64,000 bases of DNA, taken from NCBI GenBank assembly GCA_022925895.1, contig JAKSYS010000065.1, positions 1-64,000 on the forward strand, in the 5' to 3' direction. The stretch comes from Fragilaria crotonensis (taxonomy: Eukaryota > Bacillariophyta > Fragilariophyceae > Fragilariales > Fragilariaceae). Made by a program: the position numbers and the translations under genes. Each line of letters opens with the position of its first letter. Positions within the stretch are counted from its first letter, which is position 1. Below are positions 35,055 through 47,829 of this stretch, one piece after another. The notes beneath the pieces are model-generated. The model ran no database searches, was not told where the DNA came from, and worked only from the letters and a program-made list of their open reading frames with translations.

Positions 35055-35295
35055 TTTTCCGTCGGACCTAACTCAAGTATTATTGTTTCTGTAATTTATT
35101 ACTAGAACGCGTATGTAGTACATGCATGTACCCTTGTTCAGAGGGCACCAATTGGGATAAAAATGTACGAAACCCTGCTGCGATTAATTTAGCCATTGCG
35201 TACTTCATTGGGTGCCAAGTCCGACGTCACATGATATAAAGATATAAAGTTTGAATACAGAGTACGCGACCGAACTTGACATTTATTGTATAGTA

Positions 35296-35633
35296 AGCAC
35301 CATCTACTTGCATCGTACCTACAGATACTAGCACAGTCGCTACGCCTACTAGCACTGTGTCTTCGTCTACATGTACTGCAGTTACGCCTAGTCATACCGT
35401 AGCTCAGTATACCCGTCCCGTAGACTACCACGCGTATACCGTCGCGTTTGCTACTAGCACTCCCGCTTCCTCTGTCGCTAGCGTAGCATCCAGTAGTCCT
35501 GAAACCGTAGCACCGGCCAACGTTCGTACTGTAGCGACCGTGACGTCACCACCTGCCTGCGACCCCGGTCTGGCGTGCGCCCGATTTAACCATGGTCTGG
35601 CCTCCACTCCGCGCTCGCACGCAGAATCTATCA
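35296..35633 (+). repeat. Truncated 5' LTR
   Basis: This segment matches 46221-46597 from AGCACCATCTACTTG to GAATCTATCA. It lacks a 12-base stretch and one copy of a 27-base tandem duplication that the 3' copy has. The missing upstream part would include the promoter region, so the element is probably not transcribed from its own LTR. Confidence 0.75.
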
Positions 35634-35646
35634 TGGTTCACTCGCC
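35634..35646 (+). other. Candidate primer-binding site
   Basis: TGGTTCACTCGCC directly follows the LTR end. TGG is the usual start of a site complementary to a tRNA CCA end. I could not assign the tRNA, and the call rests on position alone. Confidence 0.35.
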
Positions 35647-35877
35647 TAGAATCAACCGACTTAGGCAGGCATCCTCTGCCCTTTTTAACTCTGATACCTT
35701 CAGGTTAGTTAGGCTCAGGAATTCAGTTATGCTTCCATCTAAACTGTCAGATCTGAGCAACTGAAAATAACAGAATTTTTCAACAGAGCTCCCCCAGATT
35801 CAAAGTGCATACAAATATTTAAGAACTTAGTTAGCAGCCCCAGCCCCTCCAGCAGCATCATTTCAGCCCCAACCACC

Positions 35878-38800
35878 ATGCCCACCATTCACTTCAACCT
35901 TACGAAAGCTGACAAGAAGTCGAAGAAGAAGGACTCGTCCCCCTTTTTTGCCTCCAAAACGGAGCCTCCAGTCGTCATGAGCACAGATGCCAACATTCCT
36001 GCCGCTACGCCCACCCATCCCACCCTTTATCTAACTCGCTCAAAGAGAGCCACAATGAACTTTACTAACACAAAGACTAAGAAGAAGAAGCTTCCCACTA
36101 CTCATGCTGCAATTACCTACGAAACTAACAACGATGAAGCGGCCGTCATCGCCGAGGCCATCGAACGCGACAACTCCGAGTGCAACTTTCTCCCAGGGCA
36201 TCCTTACAACTCCTATTGGGCGCAACAAAACATTCAGGGCTACCTTTTCCGCCGACGATGACAACGATGAAGCGGCTAGCAACGCCGAGGCCATCGACAG
36301 CGCGACTCCAGAGCGCTTCCCAACTCACACAGCAATGAAAATCAAGCAGGAGTACATTCCAGACGTTGTAAACACTCACCATTCCACCCCTGCGCGCAGC
36401 CACCAACCCCAGACAGGCTTATTCGATGAAAGCGACGTCGACGACGACGATTACAGCGTTCGCAGTGACGACGACCGCAAAATTCCAGCTCCCACCCGCC
36501 CAAAATCCACCAGAAAGCGACAATTCGATGACTCCGACGTCCCAGCTTGCTCCCCTGATGTTCCCCCTGCGAAAAGGATGCGTTTTCAGACGCAAAAACA
36601 GCCAGAGATTCGTTACAAAACCCGCCAATATGTTCTTGAAAGTGGAACGCATCAAATCAATTACGTGGGACCTGCGATGACGCGCACGACAAAAAAGGTT
36701 AGAAACTCCTCAGGCGCTCCAAGACCTGCAAAACAAGCTGCCACTTACCAAAATTGGAGCGACCAATCCGGAGATATCGCTGCTCAAAGCGACCCCATGG
36801 CGGACCCCCAATTCCCAATTTCCGACCACGACCATGATCGTGGTGATTCGCACCATCAGCTCCCAAGAGTCCTGGACTTAGGACATATTGGACCTCCACG
36901 CCGAACTGCCATTGTACAGATTTCTTTCAGTACTGCGGCTGCAACTTTTGGCAGCCCATCCGTCCATATTTTCCCCCATAACGCAAACGTCATCTTGCGT
37001 CCGACCGGTTTTGAGATCCTACCCACCCCTCTCCGTCCGCGCGCGCCAACCCCGACTTCCGAAATGACTGACGCGTCTGACGATGTTCCAGCTCGTTCCA
37101 CAACCAACATTTATCGCGATGACGATATGGATGACGATGACGATGACGACAACGATAGTGACGTAGTTAATGCTTCAAGTGTCGTCTCCATTTACTGCCC
37201 GTGTCCCAATCAATTATGCCTTTCCGTTCGCAACCAGACACTGCCCACCAAAGCACAAAAAGCTCCCGCTGACGTTGAAGTTGAAGAACAAAGCAACGGC
37301 GACAAAAAGGAATCTCAAAAACAACTTGGTGCACCCCCAATGAATCAAAACTCTACCTGCTCAGTCCCAGATTCCTCAGACAATGATGACAGCACAGGCA
37401 CCAGCTCATTTATCCCAGATTCCTTCACAGTCAAAACAATGGATTCCCTAACTCTCATGGACAGGATGACAACCAGAAAAGCTACCAAAAATATAATAAT
37501 GACGAAAAATATTCCAAGACCAGCAAGATTGTTACCACCAGCCAAGTCATCCCAGCAACCCAGGCAATTTGCAACTCCCATCAATGTTGCCAACCCTTTT
37601 TATGTTAAGCCTCCCATCAATGCTGCAATCCCATTCACCATTTCAATTGATGATGATGAAACTGAGACCCCTTCAACTCCTTCCAGCAGACACAAAACAC
37701 AACCATGTCAGATCAATGATTTGAAAACCTTCAACACCTCTGGACCCAGGAATCTTGATGCACCACCATCTCCGGCAGTCAGTCTCAATTCAGAACTTTT
37801 CAGTCCCTTGTTTTCCAATTTGAGCAGCAGCCATGACAGTACCTTTGATTGCCTTTCCACAACCACTGGAATCACAGCATTTCTTGAGCTATCTGATGAT
37901 GATGAAACTTTGGAGCTTCCATACCACCTTGACAAACTGCACATCCCTTCCCCTGAAGACAATATCTTGGACCCAATCCATCATATTCCCTTTTTGCAAC
38001 ACCATTCTGATTTGGATTCCAGAACCAATCCACATGCCTCACTTCTTTTCTATGCTGATGCAACTCTTCAGGATGACATCAATGGGCCAATCACCATGTG
38101 CAACCTTCCAACATGTGTTGATTCAAGTATCACAGCTGCAAGCTTCTGCCTTTGTTATATTCAGTCAAATCCAGCCACCAAACAATGCATTTGCGACTTG
38201 ACGACCGAACATCTTCGCCTCCTCATGTGCAATCTCTATCCCATTTTAATTGCTGGATCTGACAAAGACCCCAATCAAGAGGAATTCATTCAATTCATCC
38301 AACATACTTTCAACAGAACTACCAATTTGGTCATGGACAATCTTTCTTCTGAGCACAGATCTCAACTCACCAATGGCATCCCATCATTATTTGTATCCCT
38401 TTTGAGTGACTATGAACCTGGATCCTTTGGACATGAATGCTCCCTATCCATCCTTTATGCCTTCAAAATGATGTACCTCATTCACCTTTATATTCAGGGA
38501 CAAACATCTTCATGCCCTCATCAACCGCCTGAACTTGCTGATATCATTTGCAATATCCCAACTTTTGCGACCGCTCGACGTCTTTTCCCAAACCGAAGTA
38601 ACTTCAGAGATGTCCCACGCTTCATCATCAAATTCTTTCAAGATCAGCAACTAACTCCCAGTCCCTATGATACCACTTTGGACAGCACCAGGACTTGCCA
38701 TATTCAAACTCCTGCACATTTGGACTCTGCATATCTCATTGCATTCACTCATTCACCGCTTGTTAACGGTTTTGGAGAACATACAACTGGAATATCTCCC

Positions 38801-41101
38801 CCTGCTTCCCATGTTGCCCGTGTCTTAATTTCAGCCACACTCCGCCAACATGCAATTTTGACTGCCAAACTCACAATTGGAGATGACCTACATTTGCAAC
38901 TCTCAAACATCTGCATTGGTTCCCTCCCTCCTGCTGATCTTCTCATGAATCACAATTGCTCAGCCTTCCCAATGGCCACATTACCAACACCTGAACAGCT
39001 ATCAACCATGGACTCAAAAGCCACTGCCATTGCCGTCAACTTTGTCATCTGCCATCCACTCACTTCCAATGATCTTCAGAACTTCACCATCCCAACTGGA
39101 AACTGTGATTATGCAACCCTCAAGTCTCACTTTGACCCCATCAAGACAGATGTCATTAACCACTCCATTGATTTCCTGCCAGATCATGAATACACCATGT
39201 TCAGAGTTGTCTCAAACATCAATATCACTGACCCTCAATGTGTCCTACCTCAAACACCCTTGCCAACCAAAGTCCTTATCTACCAAGGCAACACCCAAGA
39301 GCATCAGTCAACTCCTTTTTACACTTCAGGCTCCCCAACTGAGTTTCCCATTCCATTGCCAAGTGCTCATACTTTCCCTATCATCTACAACAAGGAGAAC
39401 AAACCAATCATCTTTCATCAACACAACAGGACCATCAAACCCTACACAACCACAACAGTCCAACAGCTTTTCAGTGACCAAGCCTCCATTCCAATGAACA
39501 CCTGTTATGCTACCAATCCCTGGACTTGTCCCAATAATCCTAGCCAACTTTGGCGCCAACCTAACCCTGTTTATCATGTCATTGATGATCCCAAAACCAT
39601 TCCATTGTCTCTTGCAACTCGCCTCATCCAAGTGATCACTACAAAACGTGGATCCACCAATGTCTATGGATCCTGGGCTCTCCCACACCTTGAGAATGCC
39701 CTCAGCAACCCATTGTCTCAGATCACTCACAACCCTTTTTCATATTATTGGCAACAACACAATCATCCTGAATATCCCTTCATCAAAGAGTCTGAACCCA
39801 ATATCTTGAGCAACCTTCCTGGTGAGTCTGGTGTGAACACTAGTCTCTTGAACAACCAGGTTACTACTTGCAACTTACCTGATCCCTCTTGCCTGTACAG
39901 ACACATTGGTGTAATTGCTACAAGAATGGACAGCAGTAATTGTAATGTAGTAAGATTTCAATTGGACAAACAAGAATCATCTTTTTGTGAACACACAGCC
40001 CGTATGGTTGTCCGCACCCGTAGATCGTCTCTTCAAGAAGAAAATCCCCCTGAAATTGAACCAGAAACTGCAGATCCAGATACTTCTGATAATTCGTCCG
40101 AAACTGACATTTCCCGACACGAAACGCCAAATATTGATACAAATCAGCCATCTTCCGACGTCCAAGCTCAAGAAATTGACACTCCTGCTGAAAATCCTTT
40201 GAAATGTCTTTCACGCACTGTCACACAAATCCTGTCACCAAAATCTGTGCAATCAGACACCCAAGTTGAAACATCCTCACCTAAGACACCCAAGCCATCC
40301 AAACCTGCAGCAAAGGACAAGCAATCAGAACCTGCAAAGCATCCAACTTTTGCCTATCCTCCAATTCATGAAACATTCTTTACTGATGATGAAGACAATG
40401 AAGACCAACAGGATGACCCTCCTCAGATCCCTTTGCAATCCCCAGATGCACTAACTTCTTCAACCAGAACTGACTTCACTTATCCACCCATTGAAGATTT
40501 AACTAAAACCCTTTTGAAATATGCCAAAAATGCCAATCTCCGGAAACTTTCATACCCAACCGATCTTGTTGCTCGACGCCAACAATTCAATGCCTTCATG
40601 GACAACCTCCGCATTGTTTGCAACATCTCTCCCTGGACACGCCAAGTCTTTGATCTTTGGCCCAAACAGATTTCCTACTCCCATCCCTTCATTGGCACTG
40701 CAATTTACAACCTAATCATTACACATGTTTGTGACCCTTGCCAGAAACACATCATTGATGGCCCACCAGATACAAGAACTGCAATCTTTGCTCTCCGCCA
40801 ACATTGTGCTCCGCTTACTCCAGATCATGTTGAACGCACAAGAGAAGCCTTTTATTCAATCAAACAAGGTCACAATGAAGTTGCAACCTCCTATTTAAAC
40901 CGCATCCGAGTTTTGACGCGCGATTGCTACCACGCCGGCATTCCCAATACAGACGCGGAACTTATCAAAAGAGCCATTCGCGGTGGAAGTAATCACCATT
41001 TTATGCTGCCTCATACCAACGCTTTGATGCTGACCTCCGCAGAGCCGAACTTAACGATGAAGAATTGCCCGCTTTCTCCGAACTTGAAAGCCATCTTTTG
41101 A
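35878..41101 (+). pseudogene. gag: Gag of copia element with giant N-terminal extension
   Basis: Translation likely starts at ATG 35878 (PTIHFNLTKADKKSKKKD). A frame change around 36180-36260 leads into a frame that stays open from 36104 to 41101 (1,665 codons). The Gag domain proper covers only about residues 1484-1650 of that frame (ARRQQFNAFMDNLRIV, ALRQHCAP, YSIKQGHNEVATSYLNRIR). Everything before it is unknown: a Pro/Ser/Thr-rich part with acidic clusters (DESDVDDDDYSVRSDDD) and KR-rich spots, then from about residue 660 to 1310 a more folded-looking section rich in His, Cys and hydrophobics, then another acidic linker. The Gag frame itself needs a minus-one shift at CATTTTATG near 40999-41007 to continue into the pol frame. 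A single T loss is the simplest explanation. Confidence 0.7.
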
Positions 41102-44010
41102 ATATTGACGAATCCCGTGGCCTAACTTTGCCATCGCAAAATCAACGCAATTATAACCAACATGCCAATGCTGCCCGTCAACAATTCCATCGCCCTGCCC
41201 ATCGCCCGACATTCCAAAAACAATTCACCCCGCGACAACATCAAGCTCTCAGCTCAATTCTGCGACCTTATACCCAACAAAACAGCAGCAGCAATCGGCC
41301 ACCAATCAGACCCCAAAGCAACCAAAACTCGCATCCAAACCGCCCGAACAATCACCAAAACAATCGTCGCAATCCTCCGCCACCAAGACCAAATCATGGC
41401 AACCGACCACCCTTGCGACCAACTTCATCAAACTCCAACAATCAACGTCAACCGCAGAGCAATTCCACCCCACTTTGGCGAAATCCTTCACCCAACAATG
41501 CCACTAACATTGTTTGCAACAATTGTGGAAGAACTGGTCACTATGCAAGACAATGCCCAACTGCAAATAACAGACCTCAGAACACCAATAACAGGAATGG
41601 AGGAAATCCAAGGTCACCAGCCAATAATGAGAACACTGCTCCTAGAAATCAAAGAGCCTATTTTGTCACTGATTCATCTTCACCTCATGCTGAAACAACT
41701 CATTACCATCAAGCCTTCCTTGCTTCATCAAACAACAACCCTGTCTTTAACAATGGACCACCAACAATCTGGCCTGATACCAACTTGCCTCAAATGGAAA
41801 TCAACCCATCACTGACTGACAATGATTTTATACCTACCATGTCACATTCACCTCCCAACACTGATGCAACTGAATACTTTCCAGATGATCCCATGTCTGC
41901 ATATCAACGCTTTGGACCACCAGATCTTGATAATTGGCTCCCTGACAGTGGTGCCACAAGTCACGACACTCCTCTTTTCAGTGATCTGCATGATGTTGAA
42001 CCCTGCCATGTACCTGTTTCCCTTGCTGATGGAACCACCAAGATATCCACTTTCAAAGGCACAACTGACTGTTTCTTCACAACCACAGAAGGAGAGAAAG
42101 CTATCCTTGGTCTTGCTGATGTTTACTACATTGAAGGTCTTAGCCACTGTCTGCTTTCCCTGACTGCCATCTCTGCCACCCAAAACTTCACAGTCATCAT
42201 CCAGAACAGAGCAACCACAATCCGTTTTCCCAATAATTCAACATACACATGGCCAACCATCCTTCAAGAGTTACCCTCTGAACAAGCTTTCTCCATGATT
42301 TCACAACCCAACACAACTTCTGATGACACTTCAAACTCACCTGCCATCACTTTTGAGCAACACTTGGACACTTCAACCAATCCAAACCCAGACCAACCTA
42401 CTGCAACCTTGCCACTTGAGATCACATCCCGTTGCCTTGCACACTGCAACTTCCGCAATCTTATGACTGGATCCCTTCACCATGTTTGGAATGACCACAT
42501 TTTGTCACCAGCCACTGACACTCAAACTTGGCCAATCAGAATCTCAATCAGCCAAAAATGCGCCAGAAGCAAAGTCCCACTCTGCCAAGGTTCAGAACCA
42601 TTCCACCAACTTCACCTTGACCTTCTAAGAAACCCATTCCGTTTTGGCCTGACAACTAGCACAAACTATTCTGCTTACCTTTTCATTGTGACAACCCCTG
42701 GCAAACTAACTGGTTGGATTGGACTACCCACTGAAAGCACTTTATCCATTCTTACAGCCTTGCAATCTTGGCTCACACAATCAGAACTTCGTGGACGCAC
42801 CCAATCTGTCCGCTTTATCCGCACTGATGCTGGAACAGCCTTTACTTCAGCCAAATTTATCTCAACTTGCACAAATCTTGGAATCAAAGTTGAAGCTGCA
42901 GCCCCTCAACATCAAGAAATGAATGGAATTTGTGAAGCCAAATGGAGAGAAGTCCACAACATTGCAAACACTCTGCTCAACACTGCCAGACTTGGAGGTG
43001 CCTTCTTTCACCATGCTCATGCCTATGCAGTCCAAGTTGTCAATGCTTGCCCTGCAAAGAATGTTACTGATCAAGATGGAAATCCCACAACTCCCTTCCA
43101 CTATAGTTATGGCCAAAAACCCAGCCTCACCAACTTCCGTGTATTTGGATGCCCAGTCTATTTCAAACGTTATGAACCAACTTTTCAAAACAAGTTGATC
43201 ACTTACAAGCAACAACTCCAACGCGCATCCCGTGGAACATTTATTGGATTCCCTGAAAACTCTGCTGGCTGGCTTGTCTACTCTCCGGACCATCCCCAAC
43301 AAATTATCACAACCCGTGACGCTTATTTTGATGAAGATTTCAGCTCTGTCCTTGCTTTTGACTCCAAACCCTTTGCTGGAGCCATTCCTATCCGCTCCCA
43401 CATGGACCCTAATGGACTTGAAAATGTTAAGAATTCTGAACCCACTATCATTCACCAAACTGGATCTGTTGCCAACCTTGGAATCAACCCTTCTTCCTTC
43501 ATTGAAGAACTCACAACAGAAGACCCTTCAGAAGCCCTAAACACAAGCACCAATAATGTTGAAAACCACCCTCCTACTGAGACTATTGACAATGATGATG
43601 ACACTGATGATGATGATCTACAACCTGGTCCAACACCACCTGCACCTCAACTGCTCAATCTCACTCATCACCAGAAGAGACACACACCCCTTCAGAAAGA
43701 GATGACACTTTACTTTCAAGAATGTGCTGAATCACCACCATCCATTGATCCTATCCACACTGCCATGCTTACCCTTGATGCCTCTGCTGACACATCTACA
43801 GAAAATGATGATCCTGTTGATAAATACTTGCCAGAACCCCAATCCTTTCAAGCTGTCCTCAAACTTGATGATGACATCCGCTCTGCCTGGCTTCATGCAA
43901 TCAAAATGGAAATCAAGAACCTCATTGATCATGGTACCTTTATTCTTGGACAGAAACCCCGCGCTGACGAATTGATTATCCCAGTGAAACTTGTACTCAA
44001 AGCAAAGTAA
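41065..44010 (+). pseudogene. pol: copia Gag C-terminus, protease, integrase, start of reverse transcriptase
   Basis: This 981-codon frame carries Gag's C-terminal part (AFSELESHLLNIDESRG), an Asn/Pro/Gln-rich stretch, and a CCHC zinc knuckle, CNNCGRTGHYARQCP, at 41515-41559. The aspartic protease motif DSGATSH follows at about residue 294. The pre-integrase zinc region has HCNFRNLMTGS. Integrase catalytic residues are D519 (HLDLLRN), D588 (IRTDAGTAF) and E624 (NGICEAKW), a DD35E spacing. Then comes an acidic linker (DDDTDDDDLQPGP) and the first reverse transcriptase block (YLPEPQSFQAVLKLDDD). It ends at a TAA (44008-44010) where the related remnant at 10.8 kb has CAA, so this stop is a mutation. 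Confidence 0.85.
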
Positions 44011-45658
44011 ACAGCATCTGGCAAAGTTGACAAACTCAAAGCCCGCCTTGTTGCTTGCGGCGACATGGAAAAGAGAAGAATCAAGAAAACAAAAGCAAAG
44101 TATCAGCAACAACTACTCAAACAAAGAGAAGAAAACACCAAGAAAATAAATAAGTCTAACACTATCCCAATTGAGATCCCTCTACCTTATGAAGACACAT
44201 GGTCACCCTGTGCATCTTCAAGAGGGGTCAAGCTCCTTATATCCAAAACCTGTGCTTTCTGCCGCATCCTTAAAGGTGCTGACTTCATTGGAGCCTATCT
44301 TCAAGCCAAGGTTATTTGATGTCACTTTGTGATCCTGCCACTTTACCTTGCTTACCACTTCCCAGAATATGCCAAATACTTTGGAGTCCCACTTCTTCTT
44401 GATAAAGGAATCTATGGTCTTGTCTACTCAGGCAAATATTGGAACATTGACTTCTCTGAATGGCTAAACTCTCAAGGATTCATTCAATCCCAAGCAGAAC
44501 CATCCTATTTTGTTGACTATGACAAACACAATCAATGGCTTTGCCTCCTATTCTTCGTCGATGACATGCTTTATGTTGGAAGCAATGATTCCATCGAGAA
44601 ATCTTTCGAAGATTTTGTCCGCAACTGCTTTGACATGAAATTCCTTGGTCCTGCACAATGGTTCCTGCAAATGCGCATCCACCGACACAAAGATTCCACT
44701 TACACTCTAGACCAACATTGTTATGTCCTGAACGCTCTCCAACGTTATGACCCAGATTCCGAATTCCCTGAACGCAAAACTCCCTTCCCACCCAATTACG
44801 TCTTTAGCAAAGAGAATCGCCCTGTCACTGATCACCACAAGTCTATTATTGAGAAAAGACATTCCCGCCTCCCGTTTCGCTCAGCCGTATGCACCCTACT
44901 TTATCTTGCATACAACACACATGCTGATATCCTTTTCGCAGTCTGCAAACTTGCAAAAGCCTGCATCTGCCCCGGCAAACTTGACTTCCGTGCCCTTATC
45001 TGGATATTTGGCTATCTCAGATGCCGACCCAGCTATGCTTTGAAATTCTATCCTGATGGCACTTCTAATCCAATCTGTAGCATCTGTGCCCAAACACAGC
45101 ATTCCATACTCTGACCTAACTGTCTTCTCTGATGCCAGCTGGCAAGATTGCCCTGACACTGGCAGATCAACTGTTGGATACATGCTTTTTCACAATGGTG
45201 CCCTCATTGAAGCCAACTCAACAATGCCTACACCAATTGCAATGTCAACCTCTGAAGCTGAATACATGGCAGCCTGTTCTGCAACTATGGCTACTGCACA
45301 CATCAGAATGCTTTTATATGACATGACATATCTTGGCACTAAACAATGGCGCAAATCATCCCAACGCCTACCTACAATCCCATCTGTCCTTATGATTGAC
45401 GATGAAGCAACTGTTCAAATTGCCAAGAATGGAAAACTAACTTGCAAAACACGCCACATTGAGCGACGCTTTCACTTTGTCCGCCAGGGCCAACAAGATG
45501 GTACTCATCAACTCTATTGGATCCCTTGTGACTCTCAACTTGCTGACATCCTAACCAAAACTCAGACATCATCCAAGATTGATCCCGACCTTAACAAAAT
45601 CTTTTGCGCACTCCCTGATCACCTACTTTCTCCATCACCAATTTCTACGGAGATCTGA
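44011..45658 (+). pseudogene. pol: copia reverse transcriptase and RNase H, interrupted
   Basis: The sequence continues in frame after the TAA (TASGKVDKLKARLVACGDMEK), meets a TGA at 44317-44319 where the relative has GGC, and then reads AYHFPEYAKYFG, DKGIYGLVYSGKYWN and the catalytic box FVDDML (about 44555). A frame change near 45060-45110 leads to RNase H: TVFSDASWQDCPDTGRS, STSEAEYMAAC, DDEATVQIAKNGK, RHIERRFHFVRQ and ADILTKTQ. The final stop is at 45656-45658. Two stops and one frameshift make this copy inactive. The box FVDD in place of YVDD is a conservative variant. Confidence 0.85.
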
Positions 45659-45669
45659 TTCAAGAGGGG

Positions 45670-46597
45670 TGACAGACTTTTAGTACCAATCCTACGTAGT
45701 TTGCTGTTTAGATTGTACAGTGCTACAATACACATTAGGCTAGTAAACAGTATACGTCGTATCCTTACTGTCGTACGGGAATCATATCCCACTCAGAAAT
45801 TGCAACGATCGTTTTCATTCGTTCGTCATGTAAACGATCATTTTCTCGCCCAACGCTCGGCCTCGCACGCTCTCTTCAGACGTACACCTTTTCAGACGTA
45901 CACTCTTCAGACGTACGTTGTTTCTTTTGTGATCCTGAGTGTTCCTGGAGAACACTCATCAAAAGAAGTTGATCATCATTTGATGATCAACAATTTCTCA
46001 TAAATTTGTCCAACTGTAAATATATTTAGTCCGGCCCCCATTTTTCTACAATGTATAATTTTACTCGCAGCGTAACTGACCATGACGACTTTTTACCCGC
46101 CGTCATCATGGTTCAGTCCCCCTGTAGCGATAGCCAGTGTACTAGTACCCACTTGGCTACCGACGTCACCGTAGGACTCCACCCACGTCCACATACTGTA
46201 GTGTCACCTACGCGCAACGTAGCACCATCTACTTGCATCGTACCTACAGATACTAGCACAGTCGCTACGCCTACTAGCACTGTGTCTTCGTCTACATGTA
46301 CTGTAGTTACGCCTAGTCACACCGTAGCTCAGTATACCCGTCCCGTAGACAACCACGCGTATACCGTCGCGTTTGCTACTAGCACTCCCGGTTCCTCTGC
46401 CGCTAGCGTAGCATCCAGTAGTCCTGAAACCGTAGCACCGGCCAACGTTCGTACTGTAGCGACCGATACCGTCACCGTGACGTCACCACCTGCCTGCGAC
46501 CCCGGTCTGGCGTGCGCCCGATTTAACCATGGTCTGGCGTGCGCCCGATTTAACCATGGTCTGGCCTCCACTCCGCGCTCGCACGCAGAATCTATCA
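45670..46597 (+). repeat. 3' LTR of large copia element
   Basis: The repeat is 928 bp, from TGACAGACTT to GAATCTATCA. It follows the polypurine tract at once. It contains three GACGTACA repeats around 45889-45916 and a tandem 27-base duplication near 46506-46560. A frame of 183 codons in it (46051-46602) is Thr/Ser/Val-rich and is likely incidental to the LTR's repetitive sequence. Confidence 0.7.
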
Positions 46598-47672
46598 CAT
46601 AGCCTCACATCTACTTCAAAGCCAGAATTCAAGGTTCGTTAGATCAGACACCTATAATTGTGTTACACACCTTGTACGAAGGAATGTAATTCAACACACC
46701 CGATGTGCGCAACGCAGAGAAATCAGGGACATATTTCTCGACACAATCTCACAGTACAAGCACGACACTACTACAGAGCATTCGGCCTCTGGAGATCCGA
46801 GTCGAAACAACCAGAGTGACGATTTCTGACGTCAGCATCTGAAGTCCATATACAAATTTTGCGTATAAAATCAATAAAACGCACAGCTAATGGACAATGG
46901 GAATCATTCATTATATGTGTGCATCACATTCTCGTTGCGATTGCAACGTTTCTGTTTGCGTTAACGGCATACACATGTACTCGAGTATGTTGGTAATATA
47001 TATAAGGCCGATCCTACAACAAAAACAAAAACAAAACCTGATGAGACCTTCATTTTGTTATTGCTTGTGTTTTTTATGGTTCATGTCCCCAACTGTTGCC
47101 AACAGATACAAAATATTCTTCACATGAAGCAATGGATAAAGAATTATGCATGATATTGTCGTCTTTCATGTGTTCTGAATTCATGGCACTCCGCCGCCAA
47201 GGGTAACACAGTACCAGGCAGGCCACGGTGAAGTTATACTTTAACCATACTGCACATTTGGACTGCTGACAGTATTCTGTTTAACACTGCGACCTACCGA
47301 ACAAATACTGCTGTGCGGTGTTATACTGTGACATGACACGAAGCATGTGTGTGACCATACGTTGGTATTATGGTATAGCACCCGATGTATACTACGTTAT
47401 ACCCCAGCGAATACCGGTAAGACAAAGGTATACACAGCATCTAGATAAACCTAACATGTGCTAAGCACATGTTGGATATAGCGATATGGTGCATGATCTG
47501 CCTTACTGGTGGATCTCACTCTTTTGTTGAATAACTTGAATTGTAATAAGTGCTGTCCCATGAGACAGGCAACTTTGTACGGTTAATCAGACCCAGCCTC
47601 TATGATATGAGAAGAAAATGAATGAAATACCACCAGTGTTCGAATGGCATGATATGCAACTCATTGCCGACA
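46598..47672. other. Region upstream of copia gag, possible 5' LTR
   Basis: No gene is supported. The sequence includes ATATATATAAGG near 46996, which could be a TATA box, followed by an ACAAAAACAAAA tract. If the site at 47674 is a primer-binding site, the part just before it, ending ...CCGACA, would be the end of a 5' LTR. The outer LTR edge cannot be seen because the matching 3' LTR is absent. Confidence 0.4.
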
Positions 47673-47673
47673 T

Positions 47674-47684
47674 TGGTTCTCGAC
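47674..47684 (+). other. Candidate primer-binding site
   Basis: TGGTTCTCGAC lies 156 bases before the gag ATG and follows CA plus one spacer base. The element at 61.2 kb has TGGTCTGGGTT at a similar distance (172 bases) in the same CA-T-TGGT context. The tRNA is not identified. Confidence 0.35.
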
Positions 47685-47829
47685 TTTCGACCTTGTCAAA
47701 GCGATGATGCACAAAACCTGGAAGGACTGATCACCCGACCGTATGAAGAGCGCCGTCGCAGCAACCATGTACAATGAATGCAATGTACTCACTATTTTCT
47801 TCTACAGAAACTAACTTAACAGCAGCTGT

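Larger units (their letters stand above)
35296..46597 (+). mobile_element. Large Ty1/copia element with extended Gag and asymmetric LTRs
   Basis: The element encodes, in order, a very long N-terminal extension, Gag, protease, integrase, reverse transcriptase and RNase H. After the pol stop (45656-45658) comes a purine tract, CAAGAGGGG (45661-45669), and then an LTR starting TGACAG at 45670. The 3' LTR ends ATCTATCA at 46597. The 5' copy matches only the last 338 bp of it (35296-35633), so the 5' LTR has lost its upstream part. The sequence after the 5' LTR, TGGTTCACTCGCC, is a candidate primer-binding site. The interior is over 10 kb, about twice a usual copia. Confidence 0.82.

Noticed and set aside
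42862-43458. A 198-codon minus-strand frame within the large copia element
   Set aside because: It is antisense to the well-supported integrase and has no domain of its own.
46051-46602. A 183-codon Thr/Ser-rich secreted protein gene
   Set aside because: It lies within the 3' LTR and is partly repeated in the 5' LTR remnant, with a tandem 27-bp duplication and no domain. It is better explained as LTR sequence.
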